Source of the DNA: RGIG5299 sp045588575
Lineage (GTDB): Bacteria; Bacillota; Clostridia; Oscillospirales; RGIG5299
NCBI GenBank assembly: GCA_045588575.1
Contig: JAZNEJ010000011.1
Location: 1 to 53,911 of the forward strand
DNA: 53,911 bases
Direction of reading: 5' to 3'
Shown here: positions 8,618 to 18,047 of the stretch, piece after piece
How the letters are laid out: each line of letters opens with the position of its first letter
How positions within the stretch are numbered: the stretch's first letter is position 1
Made by a program: the position numbers and the translations under genes
The notes under the pieces: model-generated
What the model saw: the letters and a program-made list of their open reading frames with translations, nothing else
Databases searched by the model: none
Told to the model about the DNA's origin: nothing

Positions 8618-9559
8618 ATGTTTAAGATAACAGTAGTAGGAGCCGGAAGCGTAGGCTCAACAATAGCATATTCACTTGCAGTGCAGTCGCTCGCATCTGA
8701 AATCGTTCTCGTAGATATCAACACCGAAAAGGCGCTCGGCGAAGCAATGGACATTCGTCAGGGTATGCCCTTTTGCGGACCGGTAAGAGTTTATGCAGGC
8801 TCTTACGCCGATTCAAAGGATTCCGATATCGTTGTAATCACCTCGGGCATAGCAAGAAGACCCGGTCAGACGAGAATAGACCTTTGCGAAATAAACGTCG
8901 GCATTATTAAGAGCGTGGCGGAGAGTGTTGTAAAGCATTCTCCCAACGCCATTTACGTAATAGTTTCCAATCCCGTTGATATTTTAACGCACGCTTTCGT
9001 TAAATATTCGGGGCTTCCCGAAAACCAAATCATCGGTTCGGGCACAATTTTGGATACTTCACGTCTTAAAGCAAGAATTTCGGAATATTACGACGTAAGC
9101 CAGAAGAATATTCACGCATTCGTTTTGGGTGAACACGGCGATACCTCTTTCGTTCCGTGGTCGCTCGCAACGGTAGCAGGCCAGCCGATTGACAGATATA
9201 AGAAATTCTCCGATTTCGTTGAAGAGCTTCCCGAATTCGACAGAGACGAAGCCGAGCATTACATGAGAACCTCGGGCGCAAACGTAATTAAAAGAAAGGG
9301 CGCAACCTTCTACGCCATTGCCTTGGCGGTTTGCCACATTTGTAAGGCAATAAGCTACAGCACCGAAACAATCTTAACCGTTTCCGCACCGCTTCACGGC
9401 GAATACGGAATTGAGGACGTAAGCCTTTCGCTTATGACCGAGGTTGGAAGAAAAGGCCACGGCAGACTCATTACTCCCGAGTTAACCGACGAAGAGCTCA
9501 AAAAGCTTCACAACAGCGCCGATGCGCTTAAAGCAATAATAAAAGAATTAAAAATATAA
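8618..9559 (+). CDS. mdh: Malate dehydrogenase (LDH-like fold)
   Basis: Reduces oxaloacetate to malate with NADH. The 313-residue protein has the Rossmann motif GAGSVGS at the start, DTSRLK (Asp and Arg of the active site) and GEHGDTS (catalytic His). In the substrate loop, IARRPGQTR places an Arg where lactate dehydrogenases have Gln (APQKPGETR). This is the classic malate-versus-lactate determinant, so malate dehydrogenase is preferred over L-LDH. The position between pckA and fumC agrees. The ribosome binding site is weak, 21 bases downstream of the pckA stop. Confidence 0.88.
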   Translation: MFKITVVGAGSVGSTIAYSLAVQSLASEIVLVDINTEKALGEAMDIRQGMPFCGPVRVYAGSYADSKDSDIVVITSGIARRPGQTRIDLCEINVGIIKSVAESVVKHSPNAIYVIVSNPVDILTHAFVKYSGLPENQIIGSGTILDTSRLKARISEYYDVSQKNIHAFVLGEHGDTSFVPWSLATVAGQPIDRYKKFSDFVEELPEFDRDEAEHYMRTSGANVIKRKGATFYAIALAVCHICKAISYSTETILTVSAPLHGEYGIEDVSLSLMTEVGRKGHGRLITPELTDEELKKLHNSADALKAIIKELKI

Positions 9560-9574
9560 AAAGGGGAACGAAAA

Positions 9575-10963
9575 ATGGAGACATCTGAGAATTTCAGAAT
9601 AGAACACGATTCCATGGGCGAAGTAAAAGTTCCCGCAGATAAATACTGGGCAGCTCAAACCGAACGCAGCCACGAGAATTTCCGCATTGGCGTTGGCATT
9701 GAAACAATGCCTCGTGAAATAACTCACGCATTCGGAATATTGAAGAAAGCCGCAGCAATGGCAAACTCGGAGCTTAAACCCGAAAAAATGACCAAAGAGA
9801 AGCTTGAAGTAATATCAAAAGCTTGCGAAGAGGTTATTTCGGGCGCGTTAAACGACCATTTCCCGCTCGTAGTATGGCAAACGGGAAGCGGCACGCAATC
9901 TAACATGAACGCTAACGAGGTAATTGCAAACCGTGCAAACGAGCTTGCAGGCAAAAAGCTTTGCCATCCCAACGACGATATCAATATGAGCCAGTCGTCT
10001 AACGACACTTTCCCCACGGCAATGCACATTTCTGCGGTAATTGCAATTGAGGATAAGCTCATTCCCGCAGCCGAGCTTTTAATTTCAACCTTTAAAAGAC
10101 TTGAAAAAGAAAACGAAGGCATAGTAAAAAGCGGAAGAACGCATCTTCAAGATGCAACTCCCATAACATTCTCGCAGGAAATCAGCGGTTGGAGAAGCTC
10201 TCTCGAAAGAGACGTTGAGCTTTTAAAGCTTGCGGTTTCACCTCTTAAAGAGCTTGCTCTCGGCGGCACTGCGGTAGGCACCGGCTTAAATGCTCCCAAA
10301 GGCTTCGACGTTAAGGTTGCCAACGCAGTTTCGGAGTTAACGGGTAAACAGTTCAAAACAGCCGAAAATAAATTCCACGCGCTTACCTCTAAAGACGAGC
10401 TCGTATTTGCACACGGAGCAATAAAGGCTCTTGCCGCAGATATGATGAAAATCGCAAACGATATCCGTTGGCTTGCAAGCGGTCCCAGAGTAGGTCTTGG
10501 AGAAATAAGAATTCCCGAAAACGAGCCCGGCTCGTCTATAATGCCGGGAAAAGTAAATCCCACACAGTGCGAGGCGGTAACCATGGTTGCCGTTCAGGTA
10601 ATGGGTAACGACGTTGCCGTTTCAATGGCTGCATCTCAGGGCAACTTTGAGCTTAACGTGTTTATGCCCGTTGCAATTTATAATTTCTTGCAGTCGGCTC
10701 GCTTACTTGCCGAAGCAATTGTTTCCTTTAACAATAACTGTGCGGTAGGCATAACTGCAAACAGAGAAAAAATGCACAATAATCTTCACAACTCTCTAAT
10801 GCTCGTAACGGCTCTTAATCCTTATATAGGTTATGAGAACGCCGCAAAAACGGCTAAAAAAGCATTTAAAGATAACGTTTCTTTAAAAGAAGCTTGCGTT
10901 TCGCTCGGCTTTTTAACCGCAGAGAAATTCGATGAAGTGTTCCATCCGGAGCAGATGGTGTAA
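9575..10963 (+). CDS. fumC: Class II fumarate hydratase
   Basis: Dehydrates malate to fumarate in this pathway direction; oxygen-stable, no iron-sulfur cluster. It has 462 residues. GSSIMPGKVNPTQCE is the superfamily signature and carries the catalytic serine loop. SGRTHLQDATPI, with His (aspartases have GRTQLQDAVP), and MNANEVIANRA argue for fumarase rather than aspartase. It sits 15 bases after mdh with an AAAAGGGG site, between the gene making malate and those reducing fumarate. Confidence 0.94.
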   Translation: METSENFRIEHDSMGEVKVPADKYWAAQTERSHENFRIGVGIETMPREITHAFGILKKAAAMANSELKPEKMTKEKLEVISKACEEVISGALNDHFPLVVWQTGSGTQSNMNANEVIANRANELAGKKLCHPNDDINMSQSSNDTFPTAMHISAVIAIEDKLIPAAELLISTFKRLEKENEGIVKSGRTHLQDATPITFSQEISGWRSSLERDVELLKLAVSPLKELALGGTAVGTGLNAPKGFDVKVANAVSELTGKQFKTAENKFHALTSKDELVFAHGAIKALAADMMKIANDIRWLASGPRVGLGEIRIPENEPGSSIMPGKVNPTQCEAVTMVAVQVMGNDVAVSMAASQGNFELNVFMPVAIYNFLQSARLLAEAIVSFNNNCAVGITANREKMHNNLHNSLMLVTALNPYIGYENAAKTAKKAFKDNVSLKEACVSLGFLTAEKFDEVFHPEQMV

Positions 10964-10976
10964 TAAAGAAAAAGAC

Positions 10977-10996
10977 GAAACGCCGCAAGGCGTTTC
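10977..10996 (+). other. Intra-operon hairpin with GCAA loop between fumC and hdrB
   Basis: GAAACGCC-GCAA-GGCGTTTC, a perfect 8-bp stem with a GNRA tetraloop and no T-run, 13 bases after the fumC stop and ahead of the AGGAGG of hdrB. More likely an mRNA processing or stability element than a terminator. Confidence 0.6.
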
Positions 10997-11022
10997 AAGT
11001 CGTGTAGGAGGAAACCTTAAAA

Positions 11023-11820
11023 ATGATAAAATACAGTTATTTTCCGGGTTGTACTTTGAAAAACAAGGCAGTTTCATTAGATAAATATGCAAGAGCATCT
11101 GCCGAGGTTTTGGGCTTTACACTTGAAGAAATTCCCCAGTGGCAGTGCTGCGGCGGAGTTTACACAATAGCCAAAGATAAAATAGCAACCCGACTCGCAT
11201 CGGTTAGAGCGCTTGCGGCGGCCGAAAAAGAGGGAAATGCCCTTTTAACACTTTGCTCGGCGTGTCATAACGTCATTAAGCAGGTAAACAACGATATAAA
11301 AACCAACGAAAGTATTGCCTCGGCGGCAAGAAAATATATGGGCGAGGACGAGGCTTATAACGGCGGCACTGAGGTTATTCACTATTTAGAGGTGTTAAGA
11401 GACGTTATCGGCTTCGATACTTTAAAAAGCAAGGTAACAAATCCCTTAACGGGCAAGAAAATAGGCGCATATTACGGCTGCCTTCTTCTCCGTCCCGGCA
11501 AGGTAATGGCAATGGACGACCCTGAAAACCCCAAAATTTTAGAGGATTTCATAAGAGCTATCGGCGCAGAGCCCGTTATTTATGCGCAGAGAAACGAATG
11601 TTGCGGCGGTTACGCAACAATCGACGATAAAAGCTATGCAACCAAGAGAGCAGACATAATAAAGGAAAACGCCAAAAACAATCAGGCAGATATGTTAATA
11701 ACGGCTTGTCCTCTTTGTCTTTACAATCTCAATAAGTCAAACACAGAGCTTCCGGTTTACTATTTCACCGAGCTTTTGGCTGAAGCTCTCGGAATAAAGG
11801 AGGATATCGATGGAAAATAA
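11023..11820 (+). CDS. hdrB: HdrB-like subunit, two CCG domains
   Basis: A 265-residue homologue of heterodisulfide reductase subunit B, whose two non-cubane [4Fe-4S] clusters reduce disulfides in methanogens. Both cysteine-rich CCG motifs are complete: C10, C42-C43, C78 and C81 in the first (YFPGCTLK, QCCGG, CSACH), and YYGCLLLRPGK, ECCGGY and CPLCLYNL in the second. First gene of the electron-transfer block, with AGGAGG upstream; it overlaps hdrC by 11 bases. Methanogen thiol:fumarate reductase carries an HdrB-like domain fused to its iron-sulfur subunit. Here the same domain is a separate gene while FrdB lacks it, so HdrB may be the link to fumarate reductase (inference). Confidence 0.9.
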   Translation: MIKYSYFPGCTLKNKAVSLDKYARASAEVLGFTLEEIPQWQCCGGVYTIAKDKIATRLASVRALAAAEKEGNALLTLCSACHNVIKQVNNDIKTNESIASAARKYMGEDEAYNGGTEVIHYLEVLRDVIGFDTLKSKVTNPLTGKKIGAYYGCLLLRPGKVMAMDDPENPKILEDFIRAIGAEPVIYAQRNECCGGYATIDDKSYATKRADIIKENAKNNQADMLITACPLCLYNLNKSNTELPVYYFTELLAEALGIKEDIDGK

Positions 11821-12199
11821 AGAATACGTCCGCGAAACAATCACCCGTATATCAGGTGTAAATCCCCTCAAATGTATGCGTTGCGGAAAATGCAGCGCAA
11901 CCTGCCCCGCTTACGATGAGATGGATTATCATCCCCATCAGTTTGTCTATATGGTGGAAACAGGCGATATTGAAGCTCTTATGAATAACAAATCTATTTA
12001 TAAATGCCTCACTTGCTTTGCCTGCCTTGAAAGATGTCCCCGTCAGGTAGAGCCCGCCAAGCTTATAGACGCAGTAAGAGCGGTAGCGGTAAGACAAAAA
12101 GATAACAATCACTTAAAGCCCGATAATATTCCCGAGCTTTTAGATAACGACATTCCGCAGCAGGCATTGGTAAGTGCCTTCCGCAAATATGCAGAATGA
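11810..12199 (+). CDS. hdrC: HdrC-like ferredoxin subunit
   Basis: A 129-residue protein with two [4Fe-4S] motifs, CMRCGKCSATCPAY and CLTCFACLERCPRQ, in the HdrC arrangement. It passes electrons between HdrA and HdrB. No membrane segment is present, so this is the soluble HdrABC type rather than HdrDE. The start lies inside hdrB after AAAGGAGG. Confidence 0.9.
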   Translation: MENKEYVRETITRISGVNPLKCMRCGKCSATCPAYDEMDYHPHQFVYMVETGDIEALMNNKSIYKCLTCFACLERCPRQVEPAKLIDAVRAVAVRQKDNNHLKPDNIPELLDNDIPQQALVSAFRKYAE

Positions 12200-12210
12200 G
12201 GTGAAGAATA

Positions 12211-14208
12211 ATGCAAAGAATAGGCGTTTTTGTCTGCCACTGCGGAAGTAACATCGCAGCAACGGTAGACGTTAAAGCAGTAGTCGAAGCAATTAAAAAA
12301 GAGCCCGGAGTTGTTTTTGCGGCAGAATATCAGTATATGTGCTCTGAATCGGGGCAAAATCTTGTTAAAGCCACAATTAAAGAGCAAAATCTCACAGGCG
12401 TTGTAGTTTGTGCTTGTTCACCCAGAATGCACGAAAACACCTTCAGAAAAGCAGCAGCCGCTGCAGGACTCAATCCTTATATGGTTGAAATTGCCAACAT
12501 CCGTGAGCAGTGCTCTTGGATTCATAAGGATATAGAAACCGCAACCGAAAAGGCAGTTGTTCTTGCCCGCTCGGCAATTGCGAAGGTAATGTTAAACGCA
12601 CCGCTCACCTCGGGCACCTCTCCCGTAACCAAGAGAGCGCTCGTAATCGGCGGCGGTATAGCGGGTATTCAAACCGCTCTCGATATCGCAGATGCAGGCT
12701 TCGAGGTAGATATAGTTGAAAAAGAGCCCACCATCGGCGGCAAGATGGCTCAAATAGATAAAACCTTCCCCACACTCGACTGTGCGGCGTGTATCTTAAC
12801 GCCCAAAATGGTTGAGGCGGCTCAAAACGAGAAAATCCACATTTATTCATACAGTGAAGTAACCGCAATCAAAGGCTTCGTTGGTAACTTCACCGCAACA
12901 ATCAAGCGCAAGGCTCGCTACGTTAAGGAAGATATTTGCACCGGTTGCGGACTTTGCACCGAGAAATGTCCTCAGAAGAAGGTTCCCAACGCATTTAACT
13001 TGGGCCTTGATAACCGCAGAGCAATCTATATTCCCTTTGCTCAGGCAGTTCCGAAGGTTGCAACCATCGACCCCGATTATTGCACTATGTTAAAGAGCGG
13101 CAAATGCGGCGTTTGCTCAAAGGTTTGCACCGTTGGCGCAATCGACTATAAGGCAAAAGACGAGTTTATAGACGTTCAGTACGGCGCAATCGTTGCCGCA
13201 ACGGGCTTTAACCCCATAAGCGTTGAGAAATACGATGAATTCGCATATTCTCAGAGCCCCGACGTAGTAACCTCGCTCGAATATGAGCGTTTAATGAATG
13301 CGGCAGGCCCCACGGGCGGAACTCTTCTCCGTCCTTCCGACAAAACGCATCCCAAAACAATCGTTTTCGTTCAGTGCGTAGGCTCGAGAGAATCGGGCGA
13401 TTCCTCTAAGTGCGGCAAAACCTACTGCTCAAAAATTTGCTGTATGTACACCGCAAAGCACGCAATGCTCACCAGAGAAAAATATCCCGATACAGATGTA
13501 TATGTATTCTATATAGACGTAAGAACTCCCGGCAAGAATTTCGATGAATTCTATCGCCGCGCGGTTGAACAGTACGGAGTGCATTACATAAAGGGTATGG
13601 TTGGCAAGGTAACTCCCGAAAACGGAAAATTAAAGGTTCAGGCATCCGATTTACTTGCTGAAAAGCAGCTTCATATCGACGCCGATATGGTTGTTTTGGC
13701 AGCGGCAATAGAGCCCGATAAAACGGCTCGTCCCTTGGCAACGTTGCTCACTGCAAGTATGGATACCAACGATTTCTTCACCGAAGCGCATCCCAAGCTC
13801 CGTCCGGTTGAAAGCCCCACGGCAGGCGTATTCCTTTCAGGCGTATGTCAGGGCCCGAAGGATATTCCCGAAACGGTTGCACAGGCAGGCGCGGCGGCAA
13901 GCAAGGTAATCGGACTCTTGGCAAAAGATAGCCTCACCTGTAACGCTTGCGTTGCAACCTCCAACGAAAATATTTGCACGGGTTGCTCGCAGTGTGAAAA
14001 GGTTTGCCCCTACGGCGCAATCACATACGTAGATAAAGAATTCAAAATGCCCAACCGTCAGCTCAAAATCCGCCGCGTTGCAAAGGTTAACGAAGCGGTA
14101 TGTCAGGGATGCGGCGCATGTACCGTAACGTGCCCCTCCGGAGCTATGGACCTTAAGGGCTTCTCAACAAAACAAATTATGGCGGAGGTAGATGCAATAT
14201 GCAAGTAA
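12211..14208 (+). CDS. hdrA: HdrA-like bifurcating flavoprotein
   Basis: Holds the FAD at which flavin-based bifurcation splits electrons. In order along 665 residues: an N-terminal cysteine domain (VCHCG at 8-12, C44, C67, C69, C101), a thioredoxin-reductase-like FAD domain starting at GGGIAG (147-152), an inserted ferredoxin (CTGCGLCTEKCP near 243), and a C-terminal two-cluster ferredoxin (CTGCSQCEKVCP and CQGCGACTVTCP). This is the full-length HdrA plan. It overlaps the next gene by 10 bases. By analogy with HdrABC-Flox, electrons of middle potential enter through FloxD and leave to ferredoxin and to HdrBC. Confidence 0.94.
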   Translation: MQRIGVFVCHCGSNIAATVDVKAVVEAIKKEPGVVFAAEYQYMCSESGQNLVKATIKEQNLTGVVVCACSPRMHENTFRKAAAAAGLNPYMVEIANIREQCSWIHKDIETATEKAVVLARSAIAKVMLNAPLTSGTSPVTKRALVIGGGIAGIQTALDIADAGFEVDIVEKEPTIGGKMAQIDKTFPTLDCAACILTPKMVEAAQNEKIHIYSYSEVTAIKGFVGNFTATIKRKARYVKEDICTGCGLCTEKCPQKKVPNAFNLGLDNRRAIYIPFAQAVPKVATIDPDYCTMLKSGKCGVCSKVCTVGAIDYKAKDEFIDVQYGAIVAATGFNPISVEKYDEFAYSQSPDVVTSLEYERLMNAAGPTGGTLLRPSDKTHPKTIVFVQCVGSRESGDSSKCGKTYCSKICCMYTAKHAMLTREKYPDTDVYVFYIDVRTPGKNFDEFYRRAVEQYGVHYIKGMVGKVTPENGKLKVQASDLLAEKQLHIDADMVVLAAAIEPDKTARPLATLLTASMDTNDFFTEAHPKLRPVESPTAGVFLSGVCQGPKDIPETVAQAGAAASKVIGLLAKDSLTCNACVATSNENICTGCSQCEKVCPYGAITYVDKEFKMPNRQLKIRRVAKVNEAVCQGCGACTVTCPSGAMDLKGFSTKQIMAEVDAICK

Positions 14209-14642
14209 ACGAAACAAATTTCAAACCGAAAATAGTTGCATTCTGCTGTAACTGGTGCTCCTATGCGGGCGCTGACCTTGCAGGCACCAACCGTCTTAAC
14301 TATCCTGCAGACGTAAAAATCATAAGAGTACCCTGCTCTTGCAGAGTAAATCCGCTCTTCGTTTTAAGAGCCTTCCAAAGAGGAGCCGACGGCGTAATCA
14401 TCTGCGGCTGCCACCCCGGCGACTGCCACTACACCTCCGGCAACTACTTTGCAAGAAGAAGAATGACTCTTCTTTTCTCAATGCTCGACTATTTGGGCAT
14501 AGAGAGAGACAGAACCCGTGTTGAATGGGTTTCTGCCGCCGAAGGCGCAAAATTTGCAAAAACCATGAACGAATTCGTTGAAACCGTAACAAAACTCGGT
14601 GAAAACAAGAGATTGGAGGACTTAAGATGCAAGAAGCAATAA
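14199..14642 (+). CDS. floxD: MvhD/FloxD-type [2Fe-2S] subunit
   Basis: A 147-residue MvhD family protein. The cysteines FCCNWCSYAGAD, VPCSCRVNP and GCHPGDCHY are all present. It bridges the electron-donating partner to HdrA. In methanogens the partner is a [NiFe] hydrogenase; here no hydrogenase genes follow and the NAD(P)H-type Flox proteins do. It overlaps hdrA and floxC, which implies co-translation. Confidence 0.92.
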   Translation: MQVNETNFKPKIVAFCCNWCSYAGADLAGTNRLNYPADVKIIRVPCSCRVNPLFVLRAFQRGADGVIICGCHPGDCHYTSGNYFARRRMTLLFSMLDYLGIERDRTRVEWVSAAEGAKFAKTMNEFVETVTKLGENKRLEDLRCKKQ

Positions 14643-15502
14643 TCAAAAAGGCAATAGAGCTTCTCGAAAACGGCACTGTAAACAGAGTTTACGGCTGGAG
14701 AAAAGGTATTTTTGAGTCCGACGTAACTCCCTCCGTTTTCAAAACCGCAGAGGATATAAAGGCAAATTTCGTATATAACGATTTTTGCGGCGCAAACCTC
14801 TCGAAATATATGGTAAAAGAGAGCGATAAGGAAGGTAAAATTGCAATTTTCTTAAAGCCCTGCGATACCTACAGCTTAAACCAGTTAACCGCCGAATACA
14901 GAGTAAAAAGAGATAATATTTACGCAATCGGCGTTCCCTGTAACGGAATGAAAGACGTTACAAACCCCACCGAGCTCGAGGAAAGATGCAAAACCTGCAA
15001 GAGCAAAAAGCACGTAACATACGATGAGCTTTTGGGCGAAGAGGGCGAGGTAATTGATTCAAACCGTTTTGATATGGTTGAGAAATTAGAAAATATGACT
15101 GCCGACGAGCGCTTTGAATTCTGGAGAAACGAGCTTTCAAAATGCATTCGCTGTAACGCTTGCAGAAACGTATGTCCTGCTTGCACCTGCGAAAAATGCA
15201 TATTCGATAACCCCGAATCTAACGTATCTCAAAAAGCGGCTGTAACCTCTTTTGAAGAAAATATGTTCCATATCATAAGAGCGTTCCACGTTGCAGGCAG
15301 ATGCACCGACTGCGGCGAATGCTCACGCGTTTGCCCCGAAAACATTCCGCTCCACCTTTTAAACCGCAAGTTCATTAAAGATATTAACGAACTTTACGGC
15401 GAATATCAGGCGGGCGAAACCGTTAACGAAAAAGGACCGCTCGTAAGCTACAAGCTCGACGACGCAGAGCCTTCAATAGTTCACGAAAGGGGAAATAACT
15501 GA
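14627..15502 (+). CDS. floxC: FloxC-like iron-sulfur protein (FrhB/FdhB-related)
   Basis: A 291-residue protein. The N-terminal half resembles the F420-hydrogenase/formate-dehydrogenase beta family (FLKPCDTYS, GVPCNGM, CKTC). The C-terminal half has clusters CIRCNACRNVCPACTCEKC and CTDCGECSRVCPENIP. It overlaps its neighbours by 16 bases and 1 base. The floxC name follows its place in a module matching floxABCD-hdrABC of sulfate reducers; the order here is hdrBCA-floxDCBA. The exact redox role is inferred. Confidence 0.82.
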   Translation: MQEAIIKKAIELLENGTVNRVYGWRKGIFESDVTPSVFKTAEDIKANFVYNDFCGANLSKYMVKESDKEGKIAIFLKPCDTYSLNQLTAEYRVKRDNIYAIGVPCNGMKDVTNPTELEERCKTCKSKKHVTYDELLGEEGEVIDSNRFDMVEKLENMTADERFEFWRNELSKCIRCNACRNVCPACTCEKCIFDNPESNVSQKAAVTSFEENMFHIIRAFHVAGRCTDCGECSRVCPENIPLHLLNRKFIKDINELYGEYQAGETVNEKGPLVSYKLDDAEPSIVHERGNN

Positions 15503-16524
15503 TGTATAAAATAAAAATTTCCTCATTAAACGAATTTTTTGAGTTAATCGCAAAAACTCAAAAGCTTTATCTTCCCGTTTCCGATAATAACGGCGGCACA
15601 AAATTTGCCGAGTGGGAAAAAGGCGTTGAATTCAAAAATTCGGTAAACACATTAAGAAGCGCAAAAGACTTCTTCTTCCCGCAGGTTGAAAACCTTGTTG
15701 AATTCAAGGTAGACGGTCAAAAAATCGAGGTTATAGACCCGAGAAAAGAAACCGAAGACTTCGTAATCTTTGGCGTAAGAGCCTGCGATGTAAAAAGCTT
15801 CGAAATTTTAGACACCGTTTATTTGGTAGACCCCGTGGACAGCTACTATAAAAACCGCAGAGACCACGGCACTATAATTTCTCTTGCTTGCTCCAACCCC
15901 GATGAAAAATGCTTCTGCTCCGCTTTCGGAATAGATGCAACCGAGCCCACGGGCGATGCAAAATGCTATTTAACCGACGACGCTCTTTATTTCGAGCCCA
16001 TAACCGAAAAGGGCAAAAAGGTTTACGAAGCGGTTAAAGCGCTCTGTGAAGAGGATAACGGCGAGGCTGTTGAAGCGCAGAAAAAAGAAACTAAAGAAAA
16101 AATGGCAAAAATGCCTCTTGCAACTTTAAAACCGCAGGATTTCACCAAAAAGCAGTTAGATGCTTTTAAATCGGAAAAATGGGCAGAGCTTTCAGAGGCT
16201 TGCCTCGGATGCGGAAGCTGCACCTTCGTTTGTCCCACCTGCCAGTGCTACGATATAAGAGATTTCGACACCGGCCACGGCGTAAAACGTTTCAGATGCT
16301 GGGATAGCTGTATGTATTCCGATTTTACCCTTATGGCGTCGGGCACACCCCGACTCACTCAGCTTGAGAAATTCCGTCAGCGTTTTATGCATAAGCTCGT
16401 TTACTATCCCATGAACAACAACGGAGTTTACGGATGTGTAGGATGCGGAAGATGCCTTCGCAAATGTCCTATTTCAATGAACATTGTCAAGGTAATGAAA
16501 AGTCTTGAGGAGGATGTAAAATGA
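15502..16524 (+). CDS. floxB: FloxB-like dicluster ferredoxin (AsrA/HydB-type)
   Basis: A 340-residue protein related to anaerobic sulfite reductase subunit A and sulfhydrogenase beta subunits. FGVRACDVKSFE and ACSNPDEKCFCSAFG occur in the N-terminal domain. CLGCGSCTFVCPTCQCYD and CVGCGRCLRKCPISMNI are the two [4Fe-4S] motifs. It starts on the TGATG shared with floxC and overlaps floxA by four bases. It likely relays electrons from the flavoprotein FloxA. Confidence 0.85.
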   Translation: MYKIKISSLNEFFELIAKTQKLYLPVSDNNGGTKFAEWEKGVEFKNSVNTLRSAKDFFFPQVENLVEFKVDGQKIEVIDPRKETEDFVIFGVRACDVKSFEILDTVYLVDPVDSYYKNRRDHGTIISLACSNPDEKCFCSAFGIDATEPTGDAKCYLTDDALYFEPITEKGKKVYEAVKALCEEDNGEAVEAQKKETKEKMAKMPLATLKPQDFTKKQLDAFKSEKWAELSEACLGCGSCTFVCPTCQCYDIRDFDTGHGVKRFRCWDSCMYSDFTLMASGTPRLTQLEKFRQRFMHKLVYYPMNNNGVYGCVGCGRCLRKCPISMNIVKVMKSLEEDVK

Positions 16525-17348
16525 CAGAAGAAACCCTTATACCGAAGCTTGGCAAGGTAATAGATATAAGAATCGACACAGCCGATATCAAAACCTTCCG
16601 AGTAGTAGGATTAGACGGCCAAAAACCCTTTATTCATAAGCCCGGCCAATGCGCAATGCTTTCAATTCCCGGCGTTGGCGAAGCAATGTTTTCAATAACC
16701 TCCTCGCCCACAAACGAGGAATTTATGGAATTCTCAATTAAAAAGTGCGGTTGCTTAACAACATGGCTTCACAAAATGGACGTAGGTCAGGAAATTTGCA
16801 TAAGAGGCCCCTACGGCAACGCATTCCCCGTTGATACCGAATTCAAGGGTAAAGACCTTCTCTTTATCGCCGGCGGTATCGGACTTGCTCCCTTGCGCTC
16901 GGTAATAAACTATTGCAGAGCAAAAAGAGAAAATTACGGACATATCGATATCGTTTACGGTTCACGCTCCAAAGACGACCTTGTAGATTATAAGGAAATC
17001 ATTGAAGAATGGGTTAACGATAAAGATATCAACGTTTACTTAACCATCGACAGAGAGCAAGAAGGCTGGGACGGCCACGTAGGCTTCGTTCCCAACTACG
17101 TAAAAGAGCTCGATTTCAAAACAACCTCAACGGCAATAGTTTGCGGACCTCCCATAATGATTAAATTCACCCTTGCAGGTCTTGCAGAGCTTGGTTTTGT
17201 TAAATCGCAGGTATTTACAACAATGGAAATGCGAATGAAGTGCGGCGTCGGCAAGTGCGGCAGATGCAATATCGGAAACAAATACGTTTGCAAAGACGGT
17301 CCCGTTTTCCGTTGCGACGAGCTTGACGAGCTTCCCGATGAATATTAA
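16521..17348 (+). CDS. floxA: FloxA-like FAD/NAD(P)H-binding subunit (AsrB-type)
   Basis: A 275-residue oxidoreductase of the ferredoxin-NADP reductase fold, AsrB/DHOD-electron-transfer subgroup. It has the flavin site MFSITSSP, the nucleotide motif GGIGLAPLRS, CGPPIM near the end, and a C-terminal [2Fe-2S] site (MKCGVGKCGRCNIG, then C-KDGPVF). The family takes electrons from NAD(P)H, so NADH is the likely donor for the whole complex; NAD versus NADP cannot be decided here. Confidence 0.87.
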   Translation: MTEETLIPKLGKVIDIRIDTADIKTFRVVGLDGQKPFIHKPGQCAMLSIPGVGEAMFSITSSPTNEEFMEFSIKKCGCLTTWLHKMDVGQEICIRGPYGNAFPVDTEFKGKDLLFIAGGIGLAPLRSVINYCRAKRENYGHIDIVYGSRSKDDLVDYKEIIEEWVNDKDINVYLTIDREQEGWDGHVGFVPNYVKELDFKTTSTAIVCGPPIMIKFTLAGLAELGFVKSQVFTTMEMRMKCGVGKCGRCNIGNKYVCKDGPVFRCDELDELPDEY

Positions 17349-17362
17349 GGAGGAGTTTTGAA

Positions 17363-18034
17363 ATGGAAAAAGTAAATATATTTCTTTTCGGCAAAAAATA
17401 TGAGGTTCCCGGAAATCTCACAATAATGACTGCAATGGAATATGCAGGCTATCAGCTCGTAAGAGGATGCGGCTGCCGTAACGGATTCTGCGGCGCTTGC
17501 TCAACTCTTTACAGAATAAAAGGCGAGCAGGAGCTTCACGCTTGTCTTGCCTGTCAAACACAGGTTCAGGAAGGAATGTATATAGCAACACTTCCTTTCT
17601 TCCCGCTCGTAAAAAAGGTTTACGACATTGAAAAAGTAGGCGCAGAGCAAATGGTTATGATGCAGCTTTATCCCGAAATTTACGCTTGCATCGGCTGTAA
17701 CGCCTGCACCAAGAGCTGCACCCAGAGCTTAGACGTTATGCAATATATCGCAGCTGCTCAAAGAGGCGACTACAAAACCGTTGCCGAACTTTCGTTCGAC
17801 TGCGTAATGTGCGGTGTTTGCTCATCACGTTGCCCTGCGGGAATTTCTCATCCTCAGGTAGCGCTTCTTGCAAGAAGAATTAACGGCAAATATCTTGCTC
17901 CCAAAACCGAGCATCTTGAAGCACGTGTTGAAGAAATCAAAAACGGCACCTTCAAGGAGCTCCTCGAAAATCTCATGCAAAAGCCCATCGAAGAGATTAA
18001 AGAGCTTTATAATCAGCGCGAGATAGAAAAGTAA
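17363..18034 (+). CDS. frdB: Fumarate reductase/succinate dehydrogenase-type iron-sulfur subunit
   Basis: A 223-residue protein. The N-terminal plant-type [2Fe-2S] domain has C38, C43, C46 and C61 (CRNGFCGACS, CLACQ), with an extra C36. The C-terminal domain has CIGCNACTKSC (109-119) and CVMCGVCSSRCP (147-158), both in the four-cysteine form. Classical SdhB has one [4Fe-4S] and one [3Fe-4S] site, whereas here both look like [4Fe-4S]. No HdrB-like extension as in methanogen TfrB. No membrane anchor gene (frdC/D, cytochrome b) lies nearby, so the enzyme should be soluble and fed by HdrBC. Confidence 0.88.
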   Translation: MEKVNIFLFGKKYEVPGNLTIMTAMEYAGYQLVRGCGCRNGFCGACSTLYRIKGEQELHACLACQTQVQEGMYIATLPFFPLVKKVYDIEKVGAEQMVMMQLYPEIYACIGCNACTKSCTQSLDVMQYIAAAQRGDYKTVAELSFDCVMCGVCSSRCPAGISHPQVALLARRINGKYLAPKTEHLEARVEEIKNGTFKELLENLMQKPIEEIKELYNQREIEK

Positions 18035-18047
18035 GGGGGAAAGAAAG

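Noticed and set aside
8618..9559. L-lactate dehydrogenase call for the mdh gene
   Set aside because: The substrate-specificity loop has Arg (IARRPG) instead of the Gln of LDH, and the operon context is malate metabolism.
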